Assembly: GCF_029203285.1 (NCBI RefSeq)
Contig: NZ_CP115669.1
Coordinates: 5,828,001 to 5,892,000, forward strand
DNA from: Pseudomonas sp. PSE14
GTDB taxonomy: Bacteria; Pseudomonadota; Gammaproteobacteria; Pseudomonadales; Pseudomonadaceae
Length of the DNA: 64,000 nt
Direction of reading: 5' to 3'
Shown: piece after piece, positions 7,010 through 16,546 of the stretch
How the letters are laid out: each line of letters opens with the position of its first letter
How positions within the stretch are numbered: position 1 is the stretch's first letter
Made by a program: the position numbers and the translations under genes
Notes under the pieces: model-generated
Databases searched by the model: none
Seen by the model: the letters and a program-made list of their open reading frames with translations, nothing else
What the model was told of the DNA's origin: nothing

Positions 7010-8824
7010 TCAGCCTTCAATTTCTACCAGGATCTCACCGGGGTTGACCCGGTCGCCCTTGGCCACGTGAATGGCCTTCACGGTGCCGGCGATGCCCGCC
7101 TGCACCTCGGTTTCCATCTTCATTGCTTCGGTGATCAGCACCGCCTGGCCAGCCTTGACGCTGTCGCCTTCCTTCACCAGCACGTCGACGATGTTGCCCG
7201 GCATGGTGGTGGTGACGTGGCCCGGTTCGCTGGCCTGCTTGCGCTTGTTGCCGCCGCCGCCGATGAACTCGTTGAGCGGCTCGAACACCACCTCTTCCGG
7301 CATGCCATCCACCGACAGGTAGAAGTGGCGCTTGCCGTCGGTCTTCACGCCAACGCCGGTGATGTCCACGCGGTAGCTCTCGCCGTGCACGTCGACCACG
7401 AACTCGGTCGGTACGCCTTCACCACCGGCCGGGGCAACGCCCTTGCCGTTGGGGATTGGCAGCAGCTCTTCGGGCTTCAGGGTGCCGGCGGCGCGCTCCT
7501 CGAGGAACTTGCGGCCGATGTCCGGGAACATGGCGAAGGTCAGCACGTCCTCTTCGGACTGGGCCAGGCTACCGATTTCCTCGCGCAGCTTGTTCAGTTC
7601 CGGCTTGATCAGGTCGGCCGGACGCACGTCGATCACTTCCTCATTGCCGATGGCCTGGCGGCGCAGCGCTTCGTCGATCTTGCCCGGCGCCTTGCCGTAG
7701 CGGCCCTGCAGGTACAGCTTCACCTCGTTGGTGATGGTCTTGTAGCGCTCGCCGGCCAGCACGTTGAAGAACGCCTGGGTGCCGACGATCTGCGAGGTCG
7801 GGGTGACCAGGGGCGGGAAGCCCAGGTCTTCGCGAACGCGCGGGATTTCCGCGAGCACTTCCGGCATGCGGTTCAGCGCGCCCTGTTCCTTGAGCTGGTT
7901 GGCCAGGTTGGAAATCATCCCGCCCGGAACCTGGTTGACCTGCACGCGGGTATCCACGCCGGTGAACTCGCTCTCGAACTGGTGGTACTTCTTGCGCACG
8001 GCGTGGAAGTACATGCCGATTTCCTGGATCAGCTCCAGGTCCAGGCCGGTATCGAACGGAGTGTCGCGCAGAGCGGCGACCATGGATTCGGTACCCGGGT
8101 GGCTGGTGCCCCAGGCCATGCTGGAGATGGCGGTGTCGATACGATCGGCGCCGTTTTCCACAGCCTTCAGCTGGCACATGCTGGCCACGCCGGCGGTGTC
8201 ATGGGAGTGCACCACCACGTCCAGCGGCAGCGCGTCTTTCAGCGCCTTGACCAGTTCGCCGGTGGCGTAGGGGGTCAGCAGGCCGGCCATGTCCTTGATG
8301 GCGATGGAGTCCACGCCCATGTCCGCCATGGCGCGACCCTGGGCCACGAAGGCCTCGATGGTGTGGACCGGGCTGGTGGTGTAGGCAATGGTGCCCTGGG
8401 CGTGCTTGCCGGCGGCCTTCACCGCTTCGATGGAGGTGCGCAGGTTACGCACGTCGTTCATCGCGTCGAAAATGCGGAACACGTCGATGCCGTTGACCGC
8501 CGCCTTGGCGACGAAAGCACGCACCACGTCGTCGCTGTAGTGGCGGTAGCCGAGCAGGTTCTGACCGCGCAGGAGCATCTGCAGGCGGGTGTTGGGCAGC
8601 GCGGCCTTGAGCTTGCGCAGGCGCTCCCACGGGTCTTCCTTGAGGAAGCGCACGCAGGCGTCGAAGGTGGCGCCGCCCCAGACTTCCAGCGACCAGTAGC
8701 CGACCTTGTCGAGCTTGTCGCAGATGGGAAGCATGTCTTCGGTGCGCATCCGGGTCGCCAGCAGCGACTGGTGGGCGTCGCGCAGGATGGTATCGGTGAC
8801 GGTGACTTTCTTGGAAACGGTCAT
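7010..8824 (-). CDS. pycB: Pyruvate carboxylase subunit B (OadA-like, biotin-carrying)
   Basis: The 604-residue carboxyltransferase and biotin-carrier subunit of a two-subunit pyruvate carboxylase, converting pyruvate to oxaloacetate for anaplerosis. Seen: the HMGL-type carboxyltransferase barrel at the N-terminus (TDTILRDAHQSLLATRMR, then LEVWGGATFDAC), metal-binding H-S-H-D-T in the middle, the PYC/OADA domain, and a C-terminal biotinyl domain with the EAMKME motif (biotinylated Lys about 569). There are no sodium-pump subunits beside it, so the carboxylase reading is preferred to oxaloacetate decarboxylase. The ATG at 8824 follows pycA by 11 bases, indicating one transcript. Confidence 0.96.
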   Translation of the reverse strand: MTVSKKVTVTDTILRDAHQSLLATRMRTEDMLPICDKLDKVGYWSLEVWGGATFDACVRFLKEDPWERLRKLKAALPNTRLQMLLRGQNLLGYRHYSDDVVRAFVAKAAVNGIDVFRIFDAMNDVRNLRTSIEAVKAAGKHAQGTIAYTTSPVHTIEAFVAQGRAMADMGVDSIAIKDMAGLLTPYATGELVKALKDALPLDVVVHSHDTAGVASMCQLKAVENGADRIDTAISSMAWGTSHPGTESMVAALRDTPFDTGLDLELIQEIGMYFHAVRKKYHQFESEFTGVDTRVQVNQVPGGMISNLANQLKEQGALNRMPEVLAEIPRVREDLGFPPLVTPTSQIVGTQAFFNVLAGERYKTITNEVKLYLQGRYGKAPGKIDEALRRQAIGNEEVIDVRPADLIKPELNKLREEIGSLAQSEEDVLTFAMFPDIGRKFLEERAAGTLKPEELLPIPNGKGVAPAGGEGVPTEFVVDVHGESYRVDITGVGVKTDGKRHFYLSVDGMPEEVVFEPLNEFIGGGGNKRKQASEPGHVTTTMPGNIVDVLVKEGDSVKAGQAVLITEAMKMETEVQAGIAGTVKAIHVAKGDRVNPGEILVEIEG

Positions 8825-8835
8825 GTACGAGATCC

Positions 8836-10251
<1,416 letters not shown>

Positions 10252-10392
10252 TGCGGCTTTCCCTCGGCCCGGGCCTTGTGGACCCCGGCGTAAAAACCAA
10301 TCGGCAGCTCCGCAACCGGCAGCTGGATATGTTGGCCGGAGCGGGTTCCGGCGTGGATTTACCCTAGCGCGGGAGGGAGGATTAACCAAAAT

Positions 10393-10436
10393 CAATAATT
10401 ATTGGGGTAGCCATAAAGAATGATTTATAGTCATTC
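10393..10436. promoter_or_regulatory. Candidate PycR operator region (two AT-rich palindromes)
   Basis: Two symmetric sites lie in the AT-rich centre of the 211-base pycA/pycR divergent region. CAATAATTATTG (10393-10404) is a perfect 12-bp palindrome. GAATGA-N7-TCATTC (10418-10436) contains TGATTTATAGTCA, which fits the LysR-type T-N11-A box exactly. Their position just upstream of pycR suits autoregulation and control of pycA. Binding is inferred. Confidence 0.6.
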
Positions 10437-10462
10437 GAAAATGTCGTGATCAGGCCCTGAAC

Positions 10463-11413
10463 ATGCGTAAGTCATTGATGCGTATGACCCTTCGCCAACT
10501 GCAGGTTTTTCGCGCAGTGTGCGAAAGCCGTTCCTACAGCCGCGCGGCGGAGGAAATGGCGCTGACCCAACCGGCGGTCAGCCTGCAGATCCGCCAGCTG
10601 GAAGAACTGGTCGGCCAGCCGCTGTTCGAATACATCGGCAAGAAGCTCTACCAGACCGACGCCGCCGACGCCCTGCTGCGCGCGACCAACGACATCTTCC
10701 AGCGCCTGGAAGTGCTGGACATGAACCTCTCCGACCTCAAGGGCTCGCTGCAGGGCCAGTTGCGCCTGGCGGTGGAATCCAGCGCCAAGTACATCACCCC
10801 GCACCTGTTCGCCGCCTTCCACGCGCAGCACCCGGATGTCAGCCTGAACCTCACGGTGGTCAACCGCGCCCAGGCGATCAAGCGCCTGTCGGACAACCGC
10901 GACGACCTGGTGATCATGTCGCTGGTGCCCCAGGACATGGCCCTGGAATTCCTGCCCTTCCTGAACAACCCGATCATCGCGGTGGCGCCACCGGATCACC
11001 CGCTGTGCAATGCCGCCAAGCTGTCGCTCAAGGACCTGGAGCCCTATCCGCTGCTGGTCCGCGAGCCCGGTTCGGGCACGCGCAAGGCCTGCGAGGAACA
11101 CTTCCAGCAGAAGCGCGCGCACTTCCCGCAGACGCTGGAATTCGCATCGCTCGAAGGCTCACGTGAAGGGGTGCTGGCGGGCCTGGGCCTGGCGCTGCTG
11201 CCGCGCCATGCGGTCAGCCGCGAACTGCACTCGGGCCTCTTGCGCGAGCTGCCCGTGGAAGAGCTGCCGCTCTACCGCAGCTGGTGTCTGGTGCACGCCC
11301 GCGGCAAGCGCCTGAGCCCGGTGGCCCAGGCGTTCGTCGCCTTCATCCGTGAAGAGCGGGCACTGATCAGCCAGCTGGCTGAACGTTTCGCCGGCCCGCC
11401 CGTGCAGAAGTGA
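10463..11413 (+). CDS. pycR: LysR-family regulator PycR
   Basis: A 316-residue LysR-type regulator. The HTH (about residues 8-66) reads TLRQLQVFRAVCESRSYSRA and then QPAVSLQIRQLEELVG; the inducer-binding domain follows from about residue 95. The C-terminal half has the CbbR/CysB-like pattern with EPGSGTR near residue 205, found in the CbbR/PycR group. Divergent position next to pycA-pycB, as in P. aeruginosa, identifies it as PycR by context. The start is uncertain among ATGs at 10463, 10478 and 10484; none has a strong ribosome-binding site. Confidence 0.9.
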   Translation: MRKSLMRMTLRQLQVFRAVCESRSYSRAAEEMALTQPAVSLQIRQLEELVGQPLFEYIGKKLYQTDAADALLRATNDIFQRLEVLDMNLSDLKGSLQGQLRLAVESSAKYITPHLFAAFHAQHPDVSLNLTVVNRAQAIKRLSDNRDDLVIMSLVPQDMALEFLPFLNNPIIAVAPPDHPLCNAAKLSLKDLEPYPLLVREPGSGTRKACEEHFQQKRAHFPQTLEFASLEGSREGVLAGLGLALLPRHAVSRELHSGLLRELPVEELPLYRSWCLVHARGKRLSPVAQAFVAFIREERALISQLAERFAGPPVQK

Positions 11414-11582
11414 GGTAGGCGACGGCGATCAGATCGGGGTAATCGGAGGTTTCCACAGCGAGGCGTTGCGCCTCCATGCGGTCCTCGATGGCGCGGCGGA
11501 ACTGCATGCGCCGCTGGTCTTCAAGCTTGCGGCGGGTCTTGGCGTCCAGTTGGAGCTGGGTGTCGTCGATATGGCGGGGCAT
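11367..11582 (-). CDS. Small hypothetical protein, overlapping the 3' end of pycR
   Basis: A 71-residue unrecognised protein, highly charged and probably helical (DAKTRRKLEDQRRMQFRRAI). The ATG at 11582 has GGGAG 7 bases upstream, better than many neighbours, which is the main reason for accepting it. Its last 47 bases run antisense to the end of pycR. It lies 73 bases downstream of, and on the same strand as, the DUF4240 gene. It has no cysteines, signal peptide or membrane segment. It may be a real small gene or a chance frame in GC-rich DNA. Confidence 0.5.
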   Translation of the reverse strand: MPRHIDDTQLQLDAKTRRKLEDQRRMQFRRAIEDRMEAQRLAVETSDYPDLIAVAYLTSARAGRRNVQPAG

Positions 11583-11655
11583 CTCGCATCTCCCAAGGCC
11601 GAAGGGCTGGAGACACGAGAATGGCCCCGGAAGATGACGGTTTGAGGAATCCGCG

Positions 11656-12213
11656 TCAGCCGAACCTTTCGCTGAGCCGGGGCAGCAGGGAATCCAGCTC
11701 GTCCTCGTCCCACTCGGCGTCGATATCCGCTGCGAAACGAATCTCGGCGAGCATCGCCGCCTTCTCCCGCTCGTCCAGCGGATGGGCATCGAGGGCGGCA
11801 TCGAACCTGTCGTAGTCGCGCTGCGTCAGGCCGTGCTTCCGGAAGTAGGCGGCGCAACCGACGTCCAGCATGTCCTCGTCGAACGAGTCGTAAGGCTCGA
11901 CGTCGTCGTATTCGGCGAGGTTCTCGGGGTCGGCCAGGGCATCGAGGAAGACGTAGCGCCCTTGGGCGGTGAGCCAGGCGCGGAAGTAATCGAAACTGTC
12001 GTCGCTGCAGCCGCCGTTGATCACATAGGCCGCGGCCCACAGGCGGTTCTTGTACGACAGTCGCTGGTATTCGCCGAAGATCTGCCCCCACAGCAGGATG
12101 TCGCGCTCGTCCTGCTGGGCCAGAAGCTCCACCAGCTGCGCCGCCACATCGACAGGCGACTCGGCGCGGGCACGAGCGTTATCGATCAGCGTCCAGAATT
12201 GCACATGATCCAT
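11656..12213 (-). CDS. DUF4240 domain-containing protein
   Basis: A 185-residue acidic cytosolic protein that matches the DUF4240 pattern: an N-terminal W-x-L-I-D helix (MDHVQFWTLID), then I-N-G-G-C-S-D-D-S-F-D-Y-F-R-A-W-L, which is the family core, and a very acidic C-terminus (DIDAEWDEDELD). Homologues occur in polymorphic-toxin immunity and in housekeeping contexts; no toxin gene is nearby here. The ATG at 12213 has GGAG 8 bases upstream and starts exactly at the conserved sequence. Confidence 0.85.
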   Translation of the reverse strand: MDHVQFWTLIDNARARAESPVDVAAQLVELLAQQDERDILLWGQIFGEYQRLSYKNRLWAAAYVINGGCSDDSFDYFRAWLTAQGRYVFLDALADPENLAEYDDVEPYDSFDEDMLDVGCAAYFRKHGLTQRDYDRFDAALDAHPLDEREKAAMLAEIRFAADIDAEWDEDELDSLLPRLSERFG

Positions 12214-12306
12214 CACAGGTTCTCCATCGGGCACAGCAACGCACGGGATAGCGCACAGGCGCCAAGGCGCCCGCACGAGGGAATCACGTATCGCTGGCCT
12301 GGTGGA

Positions 12307-13191
12307 TCAGGACGCCTCTTCCGGGCGCTCCTCGTGGCTCTTCACCACTTTCGGCGACAGGCGCAGGCTGCGCAGGCTGCGTTTCACGCTCTTCAAGTGG
12401 TTGACCAGGTCCGGGCCGCGGGCCATGGCCACACCCATCGCCAGCACGTCGATCACCACCAGGTGGGCGATACGCGAAGTCAACGGAGTGTAGATGTCGG
12501 TGTCTTCGTGTACATCCACCGCCAGGTTCACCGTGGCCAGGTCCGCCAGCGGGGTCTGGCTGGGGCACAGGGTGATCAGCGTGGCGCCGGCCTCGCGCAC
12601 CAGGTTGGCGGTCACCAGCAGGTCCTTGGAGCGGCCGGACTGCGAGATGCAGATCGCCACGTCCGAGGGCTTCAGGGTCACCGCCGACATGGCCTGCATG
12701 TGCGGGTCGGAATAGGCCGCCGCCGAGAGCAGCAGGCGGAAGAACTTGTGCTGGGCATCCGCCGCCACCGCGCCGGACGCGCCGAAGCCGTAGAACTCCA
12801 CGCGCTGGGCATGGGCGATGGCCGCGATGGCGCGCTCCAGGGCATGGGTGTCGAGGTGCTCGCGCACTTCCATCAGCGAGTGCAGGGTGGTGTCGAAGAT
12901 CTTCAGGCTGAAGTCCGCCACCGAGTCGGTCTCGTTGATCGAGAACTGACCGAAGCTGGCGCCGGCGGCCAGGCTCTGCGCCAGCTTGAGCTTGAGATCC
13001 TGGAAACCGCTGCAGCCGATGGCGCGGCAGAAGCGCACGATGGTCGGTTCGCTGACGCCAACGCCGTGGGCGAGGTCCGCCATGGAGCTGTGCATGACCG
13101 ATGCAGGGTCCTGCATCACGTGATCGGCAACCTTGAGCTCCGATTTGCGGAGCAGATGACGCGACTGGGCAATGTGCTGCAAAAGGTTCAC
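12307..13191 (-). CDS. RpiR/HexR-family transcriptional regulator
   Basis: A 294-residue RpiR-type sugar-phosphate-responsive regulator. The N-terminal HTH_6 domain (about residues 1-77) contains VSEPTIVRFCRAIGCSGFQDLKLKLAQSL, with the recognition helix typical of HexR. The C-terminal SIS domain (about 120-260) binds a phosphosugar, with the strand ISQSGRSKDLL. In Pseudomonas, HexR answers to 2-keto-3-deoxy-6-phosphogluconate and represses glucose catabolism. This copy differs from the hexR linked to edd/eda and corresponds in position to the second RpiR regulator beside the zwf paralogue (I recall PA5438-PA5439). The GTG at 13191 (VNLLQHIAQSRHLL) gives a normal N-terminus, but no clear ribosome-binding site is visible. 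Confidence 0.9.
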   Translation of the reverse strand: MNLLQHIAQSRHLLRKSELKVADHVMQDPASVMHSSMADLAHGVGVSEPTIVRFCRAIGCSGFQDLKLKLAQSLAAGASFGQFSINETDSVADFSLKIFDTTLHSLMEVREHLDTHALERAIAAIAHAQRVEFYGFGASGAVAADAQHKFFRLLLSAAAYSDPHMQAMSAVTLKPSDVAICISQSGRSKDLLVTANLVREAGATLITLCPSQTPLADLATVNLAVDVHEDTDIYTPLTSRIAHLVVIDVLAMGVAMARGPDLVNHLKSVKRSLRSLRLSPKVVKSHEERPEEAS

Positions 13192-13235
13192 AGGGGTAGG
13201 CTCGGTGATGATTGTCTGAGAATTCTGTAGTCTTG

Positions 13236-13252
13236 TTGTAGTTATACTACAA
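13236..13252. promoter_or_regulatory. Candidate RpiR/HexR operator
   Basis: TTGTAGT-TAT-ACTACAA: perfect 7-bp arms around a 3-base centre, in the 90-base gap between the divergent regulator and zwf. It keeps the TTGT...ACAA ends reported for Pseudomonas HexR sites. It is 30 bases before the zwf start, so binding would block zwf initiation, and it may also affect the regulator's own promoter. A partial half-site (CTGTAG) lies just to its left at 13225-13230. Confidence 0.72.
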
Positions 13253-13281
13253 ATTGACTCGCCAAGCCCAGGGAATAAGTC

Positions 13282-14754
13282 TTGAATACGCCCGCCAGCC
13301 CTAGTCTCCCCAGCTCCTGCGACATCCTGGTGTTCGGCGGTAGCGGCGACCTGGCCCTGCACAAGCTACTGCCGGCGCTCTATCACCTGCACCGGGAAAA
13401 CCGCCTGCCGGCCGACACGCGGATTTTCGCCCTCGCCCGCAGCAACCGCGACACGATGTCCTACCTCGCCCTGGCCGAACGCAATTGCCGCGCCCAGGTG
13501 GCGCGCAACGACTTCTCCGCCGAGGCCTGGCGCAGTTTCGCCCAGCGCCTGGAATACCTGGCGATGGACGCCTCCCAGAGCGCCGACTTCGGCCGTCTGG
13601 CCAAGGCGCTCAAGCGCAGCGAAGGCCGCGTGCTGGTGCATTACCTGGCCACCGCGCCGAGCCTGTTCGCGCCGATCGCGCAGAACCTCAAGGTCGCCGG
13701 CCTGGCCGGCCCCCTGGCGCGCATCGTGCTGGAGAAGCCGCTGGGCCATTCGCTGGATTCGGCGCTGGCGATCAACCAGGCGATCGGCGAGGTGTTCGAC
13801 GAATCCCGGGTGTTCCGCATCGACCACTACCTGGGCAAGGAAACCGTGCAGAACCTGATGGCCCTGCGCTTCGCCAACACCCTGTTCGAGCCGGTGTGGC
13901 GCAACGGGCACATCGACCACGTGCAGATCACCGTCAACGAGACTCTGGGCGTGGAGAACCGCGGCGCCTACTACGACCACGCCGGCGCCATGCGCGACAT
14001 GGTGCAGAACCATCTGCTGCAGCTGCTCTGCCTGGTGACCATGGAAGCGCCGGTGCGCTTCGACGCCGAGGCGGTGCGCAACGAGAAGGTGAAGATTCTC
14101 CAGGCGCTCAAGCCGATTTCCGGGCAGGACGTGCAGGACAAGACCGTACGCGGCCAATACACCACCGGACACATCGGCGGGCAGGAGGTGCCGGCCTACT
14201 GGTTCGAGAAAAATGTCGACAACGACAGCGATACGGAGACCTTTGTCGCCGTACAGGCCGAGATCGACAACTGGCGCTGGTCCGGCGTGCCGTTTTACCT
14301 GCGCACCGGCAAGCGCATGGCGAAGAAGTGCTCGGAGATCGTCATCCAGTTCAAGCCGGCGCCCAACGGGCTGATCGGCGCCGCCAGCACCGCCAACCGC
14401 CTGTGGATAAGGTTGCAGCCCGAAGAGCGCATCAGCGTGCAGCTGATGGCCAAGGCGCCGGGCAAGGGCATGCAGCTGGAGCCGGTGGAGCTAAACCTCA
14501 ACCTGGCCGAGGCCTTCAGCCGCAACAAGCGCCGCTGGGACGCCTACGAGCGCCTGCTGCTGGACGTGATCGAAGGCGACTCGACCCTGTTCATGCGCCG
14601 CGACGAGGTGGAAGCGGCCTGGAGCTGGGTCGACCCGATCATCAAGGGCTGGCAGGAGCACTACCAGAGCCCGCGCCCCTACCCCGCCGGCAGCAACGGG
14701 CCGGAGCAGGCGCAGGCGTTGCTGGAGCTGCAGGGGCGCAAGTGGCTGGAATGA
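13282..14754 (+). CDS. zwf: Glucose-6-phosphate 1-dehydrogenase
   Basis: A 490-residue glucose-6-phosphate dehydrogenase, converting glucose-6-phosphate to 6-phosphogluconolactone with NADP+/NAD+ and feeding the Entner-Doudoroff and pentose phosphate routes. Seen: the Rossmann motif F-G-G-S-G-D-L-A (residues 18-25) and the active-site peptide RIDHYLGKE (179-187) with the catalytic His and substrate Lys; the C-terminal domain has G-V-P-F-Y-L-R-T-G-K-R. It starts at TTG (13282), with AGGGA upstream at normal spacing. Its own divergent RpiR regulator and the operator-like palindrome suggest substrate-dependent repression. It is probably the second zwf of the genome; the edd/eda-linked zwf is not in this window. 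Confidence 0.95.
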   Translation: MNTPASPSLPSSCDILVFGGSGDLALHKLLPALYHLHRENRLPADTRIFALARSNRDTMSYLALAERNCRAQVARNDFSAEAWRSFAQRLEYLAMDASQSADFGRLAKALKRSEGRVLVHYLATAPSLFAPIAQNLKVAGLAGPLARIVLEKPLGHSLDSALAINQAIGEVFDESRVFRIDHYLGKETVQNLMALRFANTLFEPVWRNGHIDHVQITVNETLGVENRGAYYDHAGAMRDMVQNHLLQLLCLVTMEAPVRFDAEAVRNEKVKILQALKPISGQDVQDKTVRGQYTTGHIGGQEVPAYWFEKNVDNDSDTETFVAVQAEIDNWRWSGVPFYLRTGKRMAKKCSEIVIQFKPAPNGLIGAASTANRLWIRLQPEERISVQLMAKAPGKGMQLEPVELNLNLAEAFSRNKRRWDAYERLLLDVIEGDSTLFMRRDEVEAAWSWVDPIIKGWQEHYQSPRPYPAGSNGPEQAQALLELQGRKWLE

Positions 14755-14779
14755 CGTGCCGCATCCTCATGCATGGCCT

Positions 14780-14872
14780 GTAGGAGCGAGGGGGACGCCT
14801 AGTTCTTGCTCGCGAACAACACCTACCGGCAGCTCCGACGCTGGTCGGTTCGCGAGCAAGCTCGCTCCTACG
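14780..14872. repeat. REP pair with an insertion in the left unit
   Basis: The left unit has the normal halves GTAGGAGCGAG and CTTGCTCGCGAAC, but they are separated by a 14-base GC-rich insert (14791-14804). The right unit (about 14849-14872) is a standard inverted copy. The pair lies between zwf and the U32 gene. Confidence 0.88.
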
Positions 14873-14962
14873 AAAAGCGCCTTGGCGTTGACCTCGCTCA
14901 GCACGTACAACCCGCGGATTTCCTAGAGTGGCGGCCTTTTTCCCACGACCCGCTCCGCCACC

Positions 14963-16366
14963 ATGTCCCACACCCCGTTCTCCCCCGAACTGCTCTGCCC
15001 CGCCGGCTCGCTGAAAAGCCTGCGCCACGCCTTCGCCTACGGCGCCGACGCCGTCTACGCCGGCCAGCCGCGCTACAGCCTGCGGGTGCGCAACAACGCG
15101 TTCGACCACGCCAACCTCGCCACCGGCATCAACGAGGCCCACGCCCTGGGCAAGCGCCTCTACGTGGTAGTCAACATCGCCCCGCACAACGCCAAGCTGA
15201 AGACCTTCCTGCAGGATGTCGAATCGGTGATCGCCCTCGGGCCGGATGCGCTGATCATGTCCGATCCAGGCCTGATCATGCTGGTTCGCCAGCATTTCCC
15301 CGAGGTTGATATCCACCTCTCGGTTCAGGCCAACGCGGTGAACTGGGCCAGCGTGGAGTTCTGGCGCCAGCAGGGGCTCAAGCGGGTGATCCTGTCCCGC
15401 GAGCTGTCGCTGGAGGAAATCGGCGAAATCCGCGAACGGGTCCCCGGCATGGAACTGGAAGTCTTCGTCCACGGCGCACTGTGCATGGCCTACTCCGGGC
15501 GCTGCCTGCTGTCGGGCTACATCAACCGCCGCGACCCCAACCAGGGTACCTGCACCAACGCCTGCCGCTGGGAATACCGGACCCACGCCGCCCACGAGGA
15601 CGAACTGGGCCATGCGGTGCGCAACGTCGAACCGACCCTGGGCATCGGCGCGCCGACCCGGGACATCTTCCTGCTCGAAGAAGGCAACCGCCCCGGAGAA
15701 CTGATGGAGGCCTTCGAGGACGAGCACGGCACCTACATCATGAACTCCAAGGACCTGCGCGCCATCCAGCACGTGCAGCGTTTGGCGCAGATGGGCGTGC
15801 ATTCGCTGAAGATCGAGGGCCGCACCAAGTCCCACTACTACGTCGCGCGCACCGCCCAGGCGTACCGCAAGGCCATCGACGACGCCGTCGCCGGCCGTGC
15901 CTTCGACCTCGGCCTGATGGACACCCTCGAATCCCTCGCCCATCGCGGCTACACCGAAGGCTTCCTGCGCCGCCATGTGCATGACGAATATCAGAACTAC
16001 CAGTACGGCCATTCGCTGTCCGAGCGCCAGCAGTTCGTCGGTGAGTTCACCGGCGAGCGCCGCAACGGCCTGGCCGAAGTGCGGGTGAAGAACCGCTTCG
16101 AGGTGGGCGACAGCGTCGAGCTGATGACCCCGGCGGGTAATCGCACGTTGCGTCTGCAGGCATTGGAGAACAGTCGGGGCGAGTCCATCGGCGTAGCGCC
16201 CGGCGACGGCCACATCGTCTATGTCCCGGTCCCCGAAGAGCTGGACCTGCAATACGCCCTGCTGATGCGCAACCTGAACGGCGGCACCACGCGGGATGCG
16301 CGGGAGCCGGCTGCGGCCGGCAGCTGCGGGAATGATTGCGGCAAATGCGGGTGCGGCGGGAACTGA
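14963..16366 (+). CDS. trhP: U32-family tRNA hydroxylation protein (TrhP/YegQ-like)
   Basis: A 467-residue protein of peptidase family U32. The family member TrhP (YegQ) is needed with prephenate for 5-hydroxyuridine formation at the tRNA wobble position; proteolysis is doubtful. Seen: the N-terminal barrel start ELLCPAGSLKSLRHAFAYGADAVYAG, the U32 signature EVFVHGALCMAYSGRCLLS (about residues 171-189), the conserved C-x-x-x-C-R-W around TCTNACRW, and KIEGRTKSHYY. The C-terminal 15 residues are unusually cysteine-rich (CGNDCGKCGCGG) and could hold metal. The ATG at 14963 lacks a clear ribosome-binding site but begins just before the conserved sequence. Confidence 0.92.
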   Translation: MSHTPFSPELLCPAGSLKSLRHAFAYGADAVYAGQPRYSLRVRNNAFDHANLATGINEAHALGKRLYVVVNIAPHNAKLKTFLQDVESVIALGPDALIMSDPGLIMLVRQHFPEVDIHLSVQANAVNWASVEFWRQQGLKRVILSRELSLEEIGEIRERVPGMELEVFVHGALCMAYSGRCLLSGYINRRDPNQGTCTNACRWEYRTHAAHEDELGHAVRNVEPTLGIGAPTRDIFLLEEGNRPGELMEAFEDEHGTYIMNSKDLRAIQHVQRLAQMGVHSLKIEGRTKSHYYVARTAQAYRKAIDDAVAGRAFDLGLMDTLESLAHRGYTEGFLRRHVHDEYQNYQYGHSLSERQQFVGEFTGERRNGLAEVRVKNRFEVGDSVELMTPAGNRTLRLQALENSRGESIGVAPGDGHIVYVPVPEELDLQYALLMRNLNGGTTRDAREPAAAGSCGNDCGKCGCGGN

Positions 16367-16372
16367 TGCCCA

Positions 16373-16540
16373 GGCGTAGGGCGTACAACCGTTCGCGGTG
16401 GTACGCCGATGCACCCTGATCATCAGCAGACGCATCGGTCGAGCTCGAAGCGCCCTGTCACAGGTTTTCAGATTGGAGTTCGCGCGGTCGGAGACCAGGG
16501 GCAAACGGCGTATAACGTCGAACGTTATACGCCCTACGCC
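16373..16540. repeat. Paired inverted repeat of the GGCGTA-type (second repeat family)
   Basis: Two palindromic units face each other across about 100 bases. The left unit starts GGCGTAGGGCGTACAACC (16373) and folds imperfectly on itself to 16413. The right unit contains GGCGTATAACGT-CGA-ACGTTATACGCC (16507-16533), a perfect 12-bp stem, and ends CCTACGCC. The outermost bases of the two units are complementary, so the whole block can close as one long hairpin. It is distinct from the REP family. The intervening 16414-16506 shows no ORF or known motif. Confidence 0.75.
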
Positions 16541-16546
16541 GTTGCC

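Noticed and set aside
7010-8824. Reading pycB as the alpha subunit of a sodium-pumping oxaloacetate decarboxylase
   Set aside because: There are no beta and gamma membrane subunits, while a biotin carboxylase subunit is directly upstream, so pyruvate carboxylase is the better reading.
11656-12213. DUF4240 protein as part of a toxin-immunity island
   Set aside because: The surroundings are conserved metabolic genes and no effector was seen.
14642-16504. A 620-codon minus-strand open frame across the U32 gene
   Set aside because: The opposite strand encodes a clear U32 family protein; this frame has antisense-type composition.
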